Assembly: GCA_017623155.1 (NCBI GenBank)
Contig: JAGAPR010000001.1
Coordinates: forward strand, 186,001 to 250,000
Direction: 5' to 3'
Length of the DNA: 64,000 bases
DNA from: Prevotella sp.
Lineage (GTDB): Bacteria; Bacteroidota; Bacteroidia; Bacteroidales; Bacteroidaceae
Under the pieces are notes generated by a model. The model was not told where the DNA came from, made no database searches, and saw nothing but the letters and a program-made list of their open reading frames with translations. Shown here piece after piece: positions 17,345-26,513 of the stretch (position 1 is its first letter; every line of letters begins with the position of its first letter). Made by a program: the position numbers and the translations under genes.

Positions 17345-19546
17345 TTACAGGAATGCCACCGTCAGGCCGGCCATTACGATGCTTACCATCGACATCAGTT
17401 TGATGAGGATGTTAAGCGATGGACCGGATGTGTCTTTAAACGGATCGCCCACAGTGTCGCCCACGATTGTGGCCTTATGACATTCCGAGCCTTTGCCTCC
17501 GAAATGTCCTTCCTCTACCATTTTCTTGGCGTTATCCCATGCGCCACCGGCGTTTGCCATGAATACCGCGAGGGTAAATCCGGCCGTCAGTCCGCCGACG
17601 AGCAAGCCCATCACGCCTGCTACTCCGAGAAGAATGCCCACGACGATGGGGATGATGATAGCCAGAATACTGGGGAATATCATCTCGCGCTGTGCCGAGC
17701 GGGTGCTGATTTCCACGCAACGGCCGTAGTCGGGAGTGGCTTTGCCTTCGAGTATGCCGGCTATCTCGCGGAATTGCCGGCGCACTTCCTCAACCATTGT
17801 CTGTGCGGCGCGTCCCACTGCGCCCATGGTAAGACCGCAAAACAGGAATGCCGCCATGCCTCCGATGAATGCTCCGACGAGAACTTTGGGGTTCATCAGG
17901 TTCACTTGGAAGAATTCCATGTAGTCGACCATGTTGGCCGTGGCGGGATTGAATACTTCGCCCACGCTGTTGAAGAATGTCTGTCCGTTGTCAACGGCGC
18001 GCACCATGGCTATTTTAATCTCCTCTACGTAAGACGCGAGGAGGGCAAGGGCCGTGAGAGCGGCACTGCCTATGGCAAATCCTTTGCCTGTGGCTGCTGT
18101 GGTGTTGCCGAGCGCGTCGAGCGCGTCGGTGCGGTGACGCACATCTTCTCCAAGCTCACTCATTTCGGCGTTTCCGCCGGCATTGTCGGCGATGGGGCCG
18201 TAAGCGTCAGTGGCAAGCGTGATGCCGAGAGTCGACAGCATGCCCACGGCGGCGATGCCGATGCCGTACAGGCCTTTTGAAATGCTCTCGGCGCTCATCG
18301 ACAGGTCGAAGTGGTTGGCGCAAAGATAACTGAGCATGATAGCCACGGATATTGTCACGACGGGAATCATGGTTGATATCATTCCCGTTCCGATGCCTTT
18401 TATTATTACGGTCGCGGGGCCTGTCTGCGATGCTTCTGATATCTGTTGCGTCGGTTTGTAGCTTTGGCTGGTGTAGTATTCCGTGCCCTGACCGATTATA
18501 ACGCCGGCCAACAGTCCTGTTACCACCGAGAACGACACTCCGAGCCAGTTGTCGAGTTGCAGCAGATATAGTATAATGAACGAAGCAACGGCTATCAATA
18601 CGGCCGAAACGTTTGTTCCGAGACCGAGAGAGCGTAGCAGGTCTTTCATCGTAGCACCCTCTTTTGTGCGCACGAGGAATATTCCTATGAGCGAAAGGAA
18701 TATGCCCACAGATGCTATTATCATGGGAGCGATGACAGCTTTGAGCTGCATGTCCATGTCGAGTGCGAAAGCAGTGGCGCCGAGGGCAGCCGTACTGAGA
18801 ATGCTTCCGCAATAACTCTCATACAGGTCGGCACCCATTCCGGCCACGTCGCCCACATTGTCGCCCACATTGTCGGCTATTGTTGCCGGGTTGCGCGGGT
18901 CGTCTTCCGGGATATTGGCTTCCACTTTGCCGACCAAATCGGCTCCCACGTCGGCTGCTTTGGTGTATATGCCGCCGCCAACACGCGCGAACAGTGCCTG
19001 CGTAGAAGCTCCCATACCGAATGTGAGCATGGTTGTGGTGATTGTTATCAGTGCCATGCTGTCGCCATGATAGAAATAACTGAGCACGATAAACCACACG
19101 GCAATGTCGAGCAAACCGAGTCCTACGACTACAAGTCCCATCACGGCTCCGCTTCGGAATGCTATTCTCAGACCGTTGTTCAGACCTTTGCGTGCCGCAT
19201 TGGCTGTGCGGGCAGAGGCGTATGTGGCGGTTTTCATGCCGAAGAAGCCGGCCAGTCCCGAGAAAAATCCGCCGGTGATAAATGCAAACGGCACCCAAGG
19301 ATTTTGCACGTTAAGGCCGTAGGCCATGAACGAGAATATGAGTGCGAGCACTATGAATACGATGCCCACTACCTTGTACTGTTGTTTCAAGTAGGCCATG
19401 GCGCCTCGGCGCACATGGGCGGCTATTTCCCGCATACGCGGTGTTCCCTCATCTTCTTTCATCATCTGACGGAAGAAGAACCAAGCCATGCCCAACGCTG
19501 TGACAGATGCTGTCGGGATTAGCCAAAAAACTGATGGAATGTTCAT
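17345..19546 (-). CDS. hppA: Membrane-bound ion-translocating pyrophosphatase
   Basis: A 733-aa polytopic inner-membrane protein with about 16 hydrophobic helices that couples pyrophosphate hydrolysis to H+ and/or Na+ pumping. The signature [20 protein letters not shown] (225-244) and the late DNAKK and [15 protein letters not shown] acidic sites are intact. [10 protein letters not shown] carries Ala where K+-independent enzymes have Lys, so it should be of the K+-stimulated class, to which the Na+ and Na+/H+ pumps of Bacteroides belong; the ion itself is not proven here. It probably recycles biosynthetic PPi and adds to the sodium gradient made by Nqr. Monocistronic, with terminators on both sides. 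Confidence 0.95.
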   Translation of the reverse strand: MNIPSVFWLIPTASVTALGMAWFFFRQMMKEDEGTPRMREIAAHVRRGAMAYLKQQYKVVGIVFIVLALIFSFMAYGLNVQNPWVPFAFITGGFFSGLAGFFGMKTATYASARTANAARKGLNNGLRIAFRSGAVMGLVVVGLGLLDIAVWFIVLSYFYHGDSMALITITTTMLTFGMGASTQALFARVGGGIYTKAADVGADLVGKVEANIPEDDPRNPATIADNVGDNVGDVAGMGADLYESYCGSILSTAALGATAFALDMDMQLKAVIAPMIIASVGIFLSLIGIFLVRTKEGATMKDLLRSLGLGTNVSAVLIAVASFIILYLLQLDNWLGVSFSVVTGLLAGVIIGQGTEYYTSQSYKPTQQISEASQTGPATVIIKGIGTGMISTMIPVVTISVAIMLSYLCANHFDLSMSAESISKGLYGIGIAAVGMLSTLGITLATDAYGPIADNAGGNAEMSELGEDVRHRTDALDALGNTTAATGKGFAIGSAALTALALLASYVEEIKIAMVRAVDNGQTFFNSVGEVFNPATANMVDYMEFFQVNLMNPKVLVGAFIGGMAAFLFCGLTMGAVGRAAQTMVEEVRRQFREIAGILEGKATPDYGRCVEISTRSAQREMIFPSILAIIIPIVVGILLGVAGVMGLLVGGLTAGFTLAVFMANAGGAWDNAKKMVEEGHFGGKGSECHKATIVGDTVGDPFKDTSGPSLNILIKLMSMVSIVMAGLTVAFL

Positions 19547-19611
19547 TGTTGTTTGTTAGGTTATGTAGTTTATAAAAAGTGAAATCAACAGTGTCGATGT
19601 TGTTCCGGTAG

Positions 19612-19664
19612 TAAAAAAGGAACTGTCGCCCTGCTTAAACACGGTAAACGACGGCTCCTTTTTG
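19612..19664 (-). terminator. Terminator downstream of the acidic-tailed gene
   Basis: Imperfect arms 19612-19627 and 19649-19664 (AAAAAGGA...CCGTCG with CGACAG..TCCTTTTT) form a stem followed on the minus strand by a T run. It lies between hppA and the upstream gene. Confidence 0.7.
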
Positions 19665-19705
19665 TTGTTTATTGTTATTGTATGTCGTGTTTGTGATACA
19701 GTGCA

Positions 19706-20500
19706 CTACTCATCGCCGAAATCTGAGATGTTTTCCGCCTCTTCATCCGGCGAAGTCTCTATCTCAAATGTAGTGCGATAGTTGTCCTCGGTGATGTTGT
19801 CGTCGCCGAGTATTGCCGGCTCGTCGTCGATAACATCGTCTTCATCCGGCTTGTTGTAGTCGTCTTCAGGAATATCTTCTTCATCGTTCTTGGTTATAAG
19901 TTTGAGTCGCGGTTTTTCCGTTTCCGGTTTCAGCTTCGCGAATATAGCTTCAACCCATGTCCCTTTTTGTATCTCGAGCACCTCGTATCCGTCGGCAACT
20001 TTCTTCTCGTACATGCCTCCCGGTTTGTGCAATCTGTCTTTTGGCAGTGTGGTGGTAGAGATGTCGAAGCCGCTCTCAATGATATCTTTCACGCTTTGTG
20101 ACAGCGAGTCCCAACCGCCTCCGAAGTTTTTATCGAGCACCTCGATTAGTTTGGCGGCTGTGATATGGTGTATGTTTTCGTAAGTAAGGTCTGTTACACG
20201 TGATATCGGGCGTTTTTTTATTGCCAATACAATCTTTTCGTTTTCGTCAATTTGTATTTGCCCGATTTTATATCCGGTTTTCTCGAATTTGCTTTTCATT
20301 GCCGACGAAGCCTCGGAGAGCTCTTCGATCATGAACGCTCCTCGTATGATATCCGTATACCTCCGGATGCTATTCCTGATATCCGCATCTTTTTCCACAC
20401 TTTCCAACATGCGGAAAATGTCGTTCTCTTGTATGTCCCAGACGTTGTTTTTGTTCAACGTTTTGAGCGTGAGTGCTTTTTGTGCCATTGGTCGTGTCAT
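19706..20500 (-). CDS. Unknown protein with a highly acidic C-terminal tail
   Basis: With the start at the ATG at 20500 (MTRPMAQKAL) it is 264 aa. The ATG at 20551 cannot be used because it lies within the promoter. The first 190 residues look globular and helix-rich (VWDIQENDIFRMLESVEKD, TYENIHHITAAKLIEVLDKN), ending in a VLEIQKGTWVEAIFAK segment that recalls DNA-associated Bacteroidetes proteins. The last 70 residues are almost all Asp, Glu, Asn and Pro. There is no signal peptide or membrane segment. I do not recognise a characterised family. The acidic tail could mimic nucleic acid or bind a basic partner; that is speculation. Confidence 0.75.
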   Translation of the reverse strand: MTRPMAQKALTLKTLNKNNVWDIQENDIFRMLESVEKDADIRNSIRRYTDIIRGAFMIEELSEASSAMKSKFEKTGYKIGQIQIDENEKIVLAIKKRPISRVTDLTYENIHHITAAKLIEVLDKNFGGGWDSLSQSVKDIIESGFDISTTTLPKDRLHKPGGMYEKKVADGYEVLEIQKGTWVEAIFAKLKPETEKPRLKLITKNDEEDIPEDDYNKPDEDDVIDDEPAILGDDNITEDNYRTTFEIETSPDEEAENISDFGDE

Positions 20501-20526
20501 TATTCTGAATATTTTTAATTTGGATG

Positions 20527-20557
20527 CAAATGTATACACTTTATTCTTCATTCACAA
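20527..20557 (-). promoter_or_regulatory. Promoter of the acidic-tailed gene
   Basis: On the minus strand TTG (20557-20555) and TACATTTG (20534-20527) are separated by 20 bases. This decides the start codon of the downstream gene. Confidence 0.82.
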
Positions 20558-20673
20558 GTTTTTTGAGGATGTTTTTTCATTAAATTCTCCAAAAAGAAAA
20601 ACTATGTGACAAAACAACTATATTAGATGGTAAATATTAGATGAAAGATGGCATGTGTAAGATGGTGTCGAAT

Positions 20674-21145
20674 ATTTAACATACGACATGCTTTTTGGTT
20701 AAATATACATAAATAAACTGTCAACATTTATTATGTTAACGTCGCTGAGAATCGATTCTTTTCCACGAAAAAATTTTTGGCGCAAATACGCGAATTATGA
20801 AGCACTTTACGTAAATATTTGTATATAAGACTGTTACAATGATTTGCTTCGTTTTCTATTGCCTTGAAAATCGTCTTGTTTTCCAATAAGGCCGTAATTG
20901 CATTCCAATTACGGCCTAATTGCACTCCCGTTAGGCCGTAAACGCAGTGCAATTACGGCCTTATTGTAAGGCAAAAATGTACGAAAAGGAGAAAAAACCG
21001 ACATGCGATTGTTTACGAATACTAAATAATTGTCTTTTTAGTTAAATATTTTAAGTTAACAAAACCTACTTCGCGAAAATCTTTTGTCATGGATTTTTAC
21101 TTTTTGTTTACATATTTTTAGTTAAACATGAAGTCGAAATCTTAA
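20674..21145 (+). repeat. Intergenic palindromic element, copy 2
   Basis: Closely similar to copy 1 over its whole length. Block A runs from about 20735 (CGCTGAGAATCGATTCTTTT) to 20800. Block B is 20871-20977, with GGCC centres at 20890, 20913, 20934 and 20957 (spacing 23, 21, 23). Block C is 21041-21079. A further shared block (TTTTTACTTTTTGTTTACAT, then TATTTTTAGTTAAA) follows. It fills the gap between two divergent genes, in the same orientation as the other copies. Confidence 0.9.
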
Positions 21146-21219
21146 AAAATCTCATGGTTGCATTCACCGGACTCATGTTTTTTTACTAATTTTGCGCCCG
21201 TAACCAATATTGATGAACA

Positions 21220-22371
21220 ATGAACGTATCAGAAGAAGTATCTACACCTATTTATATTATAGAAGAAGACTTGCTGCGTCGCAACCTGTCGCTCATATCC
21301 GGCGTGGCCGAGAGGGCAGGCGTGGAGATTATCCTTGCTTTCAAGGCATTCGCGTTGTGGAAAACATTTCCCGTGTTTCGCGAGTATATCGATGCCACGA
21401 CAGCCAGTTCGCCATACGAGGCAAGGCTCGCGCTCGAAGAGTTTGGTACGCCGGCCCACACATATTCGCCGGCGTATACGGATGATAACATCGAGGAGAT
21501 AGCGCGATGCTCAAGCCACATCACGTTTAACTCCATGGCGCAATTCCGTGCTTATCACGGCAAGGCGAAAGCTGTAAACGCGTCTGTATCGTGCGGCATA
21601 CGCGTCAATCCGGAGTATTCGGAGGTGGAGACATTGCTCTACAACCCCTGCGCTCCCGGCACCCGCTTCGGGGTCTCGGCCGACAAACTGCCCGAAGTGT
21701 TGCCCGAAGGCATAGACGGATTTCACTGTCATTGCCACTGCGAGAGTGGGGCCGACGTATTTAAAAGAACTCTCGCTCACATAGAGCAGAAATTCTCGAA
21801 ATGGTTTCCGCAATTGAAGTGGATAAATTTCGGCGGCGGTCATTTGATGACTCGCGCCGATTATGACATTGACTTGCTCGTAGACATATTGCTCGATTTC
21901 CGCCGCCGTCATCCCAATCTCAGAGTGATACTCGAACCCGGCAGCGCGTTTGCATGGCAGACGGGTACACTCGTGTCGCAGGTAGTGGACATTGTCGAGG
22001 ACAAAGGCATAAAAACGGCCATATTGAACGTCAGTTTTACATGTCACATGCCCGACTGCCTCGAAATGCCATATCAGCCGGTTGTTCGCGGGGCGGAGTC
22101 TCTCCCGATGGAAAAAGCCACGGAAGAGAATACATACAGACTCGGAGGAAACAGTTGCCTGTCGGGAGATTTTCTCGGGGCGTGGCGTTTCGCGCGCCCG
22201 TTGAAAGTTGGTGACAGGGTTGTTTTCGAGGATATGATACACTATACGACCGTGAAAACAACGATGTTCAACGGGGTGGAACATCCGTCGATAGGCATGC
22301 TGAAAAGTGACGGCGAACTTGTCGTTTTGCGTAAATTCGGATATGAAGATTATAAAAATCGCATGAATTAA
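21220..22371 (+). CDS. nspC: Carboxynorspermidine decarboxylase
   Basis: A 383-aa PLP-dependent, alanine-racemase-fold decarboxylase that makes norspermidine or spermidine from the carboxy precursor. The Lys that binds PLP lies in the opening block IILAFKAFALWKTF. The phosphate-binding glycine loop is WINFGGGHLMTRADYD, and the dimer active-site cysteine region is RLGGNSCLSGD near the C-terminus. TPIYIIEEDLLRRNL is typical of the family N-terminus. The partner carboxynorspermidine dehydrogenase is not in this window. A TAATTTTG -7-like box at 21187-21194 follows repeat copy 2, and the gene stands alone before the tRNA cluster. Confidence 0.92.
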   Translation: MNVSEEVSTPIYIIEEDLLRRNLSLISGVAERAGVEIILAFKAFALWKTFPVFREYIDATTASSPYEARLALEEFGTPAHTYSPAYTDDNIEEIARCSSHITFNSMAQFRAYHGKAKAVNASVSCGIRVNPEYSEVETLLYNPCAPGTRFGVSADKLPEVLPEGIDGFHCHCHCESGADVFKRTLAHIEQKFSKWFPQLKWINFGGGHLMTRADYDIDLLVDILLDFRRRHPNLRVILEPGSAFAWQTGTLVSQVVDIVEDKGIKTAILNVSFTCHMPDCLEMPYQPVVRGAESLPMEKATEENTYRLGGNSCLSGDFLGAWRFARPLKVGDRVVFEDMIHYTTVKTTMFNGVEHPSIGMLKSDGELVVLRKFGYEDYKNRMN

Positions 22372-22403
22372 TGCCGTTTTTTGCAAAAAAAGTGCGAAAA
22401 AGT

Positions 22404-22433
22404 TTGTCGGAACAAAAAAAAACACTACCTTTG
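22404..22433 (+). promoter_or_regulatory. Promoter of the tRNA cluster
   Basis: TTG at 22404-22406 and TACCTTTG at 22426-22433 with a 19-base spacer lie about 30 bases before the start point region of the first tRNA. Confidence 0.88.
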
Positions 22434-22473
22434 CAACCGCATTGAGAGCAATGCTCCTGACAAAAGGAAAATC

Positions 22474-22546
<73 letters not shown>

Positions 22547-22597
22547 CACATTTTGAACAAAAAAGAGTGTTGAAAAAGGGTTTCAACAGTTTTTAAA

Positions 22598-22679
22598 GCC
22601 CAGGTGGCGGAATTGGTAGACGCGCACGTTTCAGGTGCGTGTGCCGTGAGGTGTGCAGGTTCGAGTCCTGTTCTGGGCA
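22598..22679 (+). tRNA. tRNA-Leu (CAG)
   Basis: A class II tRNA with acceptor GCCCAGG/TCTGGGC, the GGCGGAATTGGTAGACGC D region, and anticodon stem CACGT/GCGTG around loop TTCAGGT (anticodon CAG). It has a long variable arm and T arm GCAGG/CCTGT. The discriminator is A. Confidence 0.95.
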
Positions 22680-22708
22680 CTCTTTTTTATTCAACGTGGT
22701 TAAATGTT

Positions 22709-22792
22709 GGAGAGGTGGCGGAATTGGTAGACGCGCTACTTTGAGGGGGTAGTGTCAATTGTGACGTGGGAGTTCGAGTCTCCTCCTCTTCA
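22709..22792 (+). tRNA. tRNA-Leu (GAG)
   Basis: A class II tRNA with acceptor GGAGAGG/CCTCTTC, anticodon stem CTACT/GGTAG around loop TTGAGGG (anticodon GAG), and a long variable arm. The T arm is GGGAG/CTCCT and the discriminator is A. Confidence 0.94.
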
Positions 22793-22805
22793 CATTCTTT
22801 TTGTT

Positions 22806-22878
<73 letters not shown>

Positions 22879-22913
22879 CGTTTTATTATTCAAGAGGAAA
22901 ACAACAATTTTAA

Positions 22914-23456
22914 ATGAATTTATATTTAAGATATTTCGATAAAGAAACATTAGTCACTAATGTTGATGATGCCATTGCTTTTTTGGGTAGTATAAGTGAA
23001 ATCGGAATGAATCCGGTACTTGAAGCCGATGTGCGCGAGTATGTCGACAGCGACGTATATTACCCCAAGCGTTATAAAATCCGTCCCCGTGTGTATTTTA
23101 TAATAATAAAGACGGATGCCGCCACCATGCTCGATTTCAAGGAAAAACGCGCCGTACACAATAATGGCGGCGAAAACAAGGAAAAGGCTTTGACACCCGT
23201 AATGTCCCGTCTGAACGACGATTTGTTCGGATGGTATGAAGGTGAATTGAACTTCAAGCGTGTTCTTCAAGTGCCGGGCACGGGAAAGTTCCAATATCGT
23301 GACACACATTTCGTGGCCAGATGCAAAGCCGTGTCAGGCTTGGATTGCTATAATCGGATAGTGGAATATTTGCGGCAGCGTGTGGACAGTCGCAGTCAGT
23401 TCCCCTCGGTTAAGGGCAAAAACTTCAAGTTCCGTTATCTCGGAATGTGCAAATAA
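22914..23456 (+). CDS. Conserved-looking cytoplasmic protein of unknown function
   Basis: A 180-aa protein with no signal peptide or membrane segment. Its N-terminal 60 residues (LYLRYFDKETLVTNVDDAIAFL, a helix-strand unit) are followed by a basic central region. The C-terminal basic stretch is SVKGKNFKFRYLGMCK. I do not recognise a family. It begins 35 bases after the last tRNA and 29 bases before ssb, so it may be transcribed from the tRNA promoter and with ssb. Its coding style matches its neighbours, so it is unlikely to be spurious. Confidence 0.75.
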   Translation: MNLYLRYFDKETLVTNVDDAIAFLGSISEIGMNPVLEADVREYVDSDVYYPKRYKIRPRVYFIIIKTDAATMLDFKEKRAVHNNGGENKEKALTPVMSRLNDDLFGWYEGELNFKRVLQVPGTGKFQYRDTHFVARCKAVSGLDCYNRIVEYLRQRVDSRSQFPSVKGKNFKFRYLGMCK

Positions 23457-23485
23457 CATCGTAATATTGAATATATAGTGAGTAT

Positions 23486-23911
23486 ATGAACAAAGTTATG
23501 CTTATCGGCAATGTGGGCAGAGAGCCGGAAGTGCGCTATGTAGATCAAGGAGTTGCAGTGGCACGACTGTCACTTGCTACCACAGAGCGCGGCTATACAC
23601 TGTCCAACGGTACGAAAGTGCCGGATCGTACCGATTGGCATAACGTCATACTGTGGCGACGACTGGCCGAGATTGTGGAAAAATATGTGCACAAAGGTGA
23701 CAAACTTTATATTGAAGGACGTGTCCGTTATACTGTATACGACGACAAACAAGGCAAAAGACATAGCGTAACGGAGATATGGGCCGACAATATGGAGATG
23801 CTCACACCCAAAGTATCGCAGATGCCGCAAGGCACTGAAACGGCAGGAAACGAGCCCGGGATGTCCGGGGCACAAAATCCAATTGGACGTGAAAACGTCG
23901 CTCCGTTTTAA
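23486..23911 (+). CDS. ssb: Single-stranded DNA-binding protein
   Basis: A 141-aa SSB with one OB fold (about 1-105): NKVMLIGNVGREPEVRY at the start, then DWHNVILWRRLAEIVEKYV and KGDKLYIEGRVRYTVYDD. The C-terminal linker is short and polar, and the tail ends ENVAPF, a variant of the usual DDDIPF partner-binding tip with fewer acidic residues. It coats single-stranded DNA in replication and repair. The ssb-gldE order is the one usual in Bacteroidetes. Confidence 0.95.
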   Translation: MNKVMLIGNVGREPEVRYVDQGVAVARLSLATTERGYTLSNGTKVPDRTDWHNVILWRRLAEIVEKYVHKGDKLYIEGRVRYTVYDDKQGKRHSVTEIWADNMEMLTPKVSQMPQGTETAGNEPGMSGAQNPIGRENVAPF

Positions 23912-23923
23912 AATTATATAAAG

Positions 23924-25243
23924 GTGTTGCTTTTAACCATAGAACAAGTATTTAGTGAGGTGCATTTCATGACACCTGATATCGGGGTAATAATATCAGG
24001 CATACTGGCTTGCTTACTGTTGATAATGTCCGGATTTGCATCCGGTTCGGAAATAGCTTTTTTCTCATTGACGCCGAACGACCTGAATATAATTGCCGGA
24101 AGCAAAACGGCTTCGGACGACAACATCATGCAGCTTCTCAACGATTCGGAGCGGACATTGGCAACAATACTGATAACCAACAATTTGGTGAATGTCACGA
24201 TAATAATGCTGTGCAATTATTTCTTCGGGCATTTGATAGATTTCGGCAATGCTTATTGGCTGCAATTCATATTCATAACGGTTTTGCTTACATTCTTGCT
24301 TCTGCTCTTCGGAGAGATAATGCCAAAGGTATATTGCAGTCAGCAACCGTTGCGTTTCTGTCGTTTTGCGGTTAATGGCATAATGTTTTTTCGCAAGATA
24401 TTCTATCCGTTAGGTAGCGTTTTGCTACGTTCGGGAGTGCTGGCGGAGAAAGTCGTGCAGAAAGAAAATCATGTCTTGAGCGTAGATGATTTGGAACAGG
24501 CTCTCGAACTGACCGATAATGACGACATAAAGGATGAGAAGAAGTTGCTCGAAGGCATAGTGAGATTTGGAGACGAGACGGCAAAGGAGATTATGACCAC
24601 GCGTCAGGATGTCGTGGATTTGGACTTTAAGTCTACGTTCCCCGAAGTACTTAAATGTATTGTGGAAAACAATTACTCGCGAATGCCCGTCTATCAGGAT
24701 AATATAGATAATATTCGCGGAGTGCTTTATATCAAAGACTTGTTGCCACATTTAGGAAAACCGGCAAATTTCCGGTGGCAGACATTGATACGTCCGCCGT
24801 ATTTCGTGCCCGAAACAAAGAAAATAGATGATTTGCTTCGCGACTTTCAAGAGAACAAAGTGCATATAGCCATAGTCGTGGATGAATTCGGAGGTACGAG
24901 TGGGATTGTCACCCTCGAAGATGTTTTGGAAGAAATTGTGGGTGAGATAAACGACGAATATGACGAAGAAGAGAAGAATTACATACGGATAAACAATAAT
25001 ACTTTCATATTCGAAGGCAAGACATTGTTGAGCGATTTCGTCAAAATAATGAAGACGGATGCAGATGTTTTTGCCGATGTAGAGGGCGAAGCGGATACTA
25101 TTGCCGGGTTACTGCTGTATGTAAAAGGCGAATTTCCGCGGCTGCATGAGAAGATCTCATTCGGCAAATTCCATTTTGAAGTGTTGGAAATGGACCAGCA
25201 CCGTATTTCAAAAGTGAAAGTAATCACAGGAGAAAAAGCGTAG
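23924..25243 (+). CDS. gldE: GldE-type CNNM/CorC protein with CBS pair
   Basis: A 439-aa inner-membrane protein: DUF21 domain (about 20-200, with SGFASGSEIAFFSLTPNDLN), CBS pair (VDDLEQALELTDND, EIMTTRQDVVDLD, VDEFGGTSGIVTLEDVLEEI) and a C-terminal CorC_HlyC domain. It starts at GTG 23924; an ATG at 23969 is an alternative. Position directly after ssb identifies it as GldE, named for gliding in Flavobacterium but present in non-gliding relatives, where it is thought to help assemble envelope or type IX secretion machinery. The usual next gene, gldD, is not here. It is similar in layout to the protein at 3131-4390. Confidence 0.88.
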   Translation: MLLLTIEQVFSEVHFMTPDIGVIISGILACLLLIMSGFASGSEIAFFSLTPNDLNIIAGSKTASDDNIMQLLNDSERTLATILITNNLVNVTIIMLCNYFFGHLIDFGNAYWLQFIFITVLLTFLLLLFGEIMPKVYCSQQPLRFCRFAVNGIMFFRKIFYPLGSVLLRSGVLAEKVVQKENHVLSVDDLEQALELTDNDDIKDEKKLLEGIVRFGDETAKEIMTTRQDVVDLDFKSTFPEVLKCIVENNYSRMPVYQDNIDNIRGVLYIKDLLPHLGKPANFRWQTLIRPPYFVPETKKIDDLLRDFQENKVHIAIVVDEFGGTSGIVTLEDVLEEIVGEINDEYDEEEKNYIRINNNTFIFEGKTLLSDFVKIMKTDADVFADVEGEADTIAGLLLYVKGEFPRLHEKISFGKFHFEVLEMDQHRISKVKVITGEKA

Positions 25244-25286
25244 AGCGGTGTATAGATATCAGGTATTTGGAATACCGCCACAATAA

Positions 25287-25332
25287 CAAACGGCACACAT
25301 TACGAAATATACTGTAATGTGTGCCGTTGTTT
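25287..25332. terminator. Bidirectional terminator between gldE and pheS
   Basis: Perfect 14-bp core arms (25290-25303 with 25314-25327; ACGGCACACATTAC) with A/T flanks lie between convergent genes. Confidence 0.88.
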
Positions 25333-25350
25333 GTTGATATTACATTGGCA

Positions 25351-26388
25351 TCAATTGGCCGCCTCGAACTCTTTAAGGAAGCGCAAATCGTTTTCAGAGA
25401 ACATGCGCAAGTCGCTTACCTGATACTTCAAGTTGGTAATTCTCTCGACTCCCATTCCGAACGCATAGCCGGTGTAAACCTTGCTGTCGATGCCGCACAG
25501 TTCCAAAACGTTGGGGTCGACCATGCCGCAACCCAAAATCTCCACCCATCCGGTGTGCTTGCAGAAGCCGCATCCTTTGCCGCCACATATATGGCATGAG
25601 ATATCCATTTCGGCACTTGGCTCCGTAAACGGGAAATAACTCGGGCGCAAGCGTATCTTTGTGTCGTTACCGAACATCTCGCGTGCGAAAGAGAGCAACA
25701 CCTGCTTCAAGTCTGTGAACGACACGTTCTTGTCGACATACAGGCCTTCAACCTGATGGAAGAAGCAGTGTGCGCGTGCCGTTATGGCCTCATTGCGGTA
25801 TACGCGTCCCGGGCAGATTACTCTTATCGGGGGTTGTGACGTTTCCATTACGCGTGCCTGCACAGAACTTGTGTGGCTGCGGAGCACCATGTTTTTGGTA
25901 ACATCGTTCTTGTTTTGCTCAATAAAGAACGTGTCTTGCATGTCGCGTGCCGGATGATCGGATGCGAAATTCATTTTTGTGAACACGTGCAAATCGTCTT
26001 CCACTTCGGGACCGTCGGCCAAGACAAATCCCATTCGCGAGAATATATCAATTATTTCGTTTTTGACGATGGTAAGCGGGTGACGCGTTCCCAATCCGAT
26101 GGGATATGGTGAACGTGTGAGGTCGAGCCCGTCAGTGTCACATTCTGTCGTGCTTAACGACTCTTTGAGAGCGGTTATGCGTTCTTGAGCTGTTTGTTTC
26201 AGCTCGTTTATTTTCATTCCGACAGCTTTTTTCTGCTCTGCCGGAACGTTGCGGAAATCGGCCATGAGGGCTGTTATCTCGCCTTTCTTTCCAAGATATT
26301 TAAGTCTCAGGCTTTCAATTTCTTCCGCATTATTTGCGTTCATGTTGCCAACTTCATTTAGAAGCTGTTCTATTTTATCAAGTATCAT
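25351..26388 (-). CDS. pheS: Phenylalanyl-tRNA synthetase alpha subunit
   Basis: A 345-aa class II aminoacyl-tRNA synthetase subunit that charges tRNA-Phe with PheT as an (alpha-beta)2 enzyme. An N-terminal coiled coil (about 1-85) for tRNA contact precedes the catalytic domain. That domain has HPLTIVKNEIIDIFSRMGF, motif 2 around RVYRNEAITARAH, the FPFTEPSAEMD strand and motif 3 GYAFGMGVERITNL. Length and motifs are normal. A TACCTTTG box lies on the minus strand at 26424-26417, about 30 bases before the ATG. PheT is elsewhere. Confidence 0.96.
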   Translation of the reverse strand: MILDKIEQLLNEVGNMNANNAEEIESLRLKYLGKKGEITALMADFRNVPAEQKKAVGMKINELKQTAQERITALKESLSTTECDTDGLDLTRSPYPIGLGTRHPLTIVKNEIIDIFSRMGFVLADGPEVEDDLHVFTKMNFASDHPARDMQDTFFIEQNKNDVTKNMVLRSHTSSVQARVMETSQPPIRVICPGRVYRNEAITARAHCFFHQVEGLYVDKNVSFTDLKQVLLSFAREMFGNDTKIRLRPSYFPFTEPSAEMDISCHICGGKGCGFCKHTGWVEILGCGMVDPNVLELCGIDSKVYTGYAFGMGVERITNLKYQVSDLRMFSENDLRFLKEFEAAN

Positions 26389-26513
26389 CGTTGATTTAAT
26401 TTATCAAAATTTACTGCAAAGGTAATATTTTTGTACTGAAATAGCGCATAATATCAAAATAAAGTTGTACTTTTGCGCAAATTTGAGAGATGGATAGCAT
26501 TTCAATTTAGCAG

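Noticed and set aside
17477..18280. 267-codon plus-strand ORF inside hppA
   Set aside because: It is antisense to the well-conserved pyrophosphatase, is His/Cys-rich without a fold pattern, and arises from codon bias.
20500..20551. Longer N-terminus for the acidic-tailed protein starting at 20551
   Set aside because: This start lies between the -33 and -7 boxes of its own promoter.
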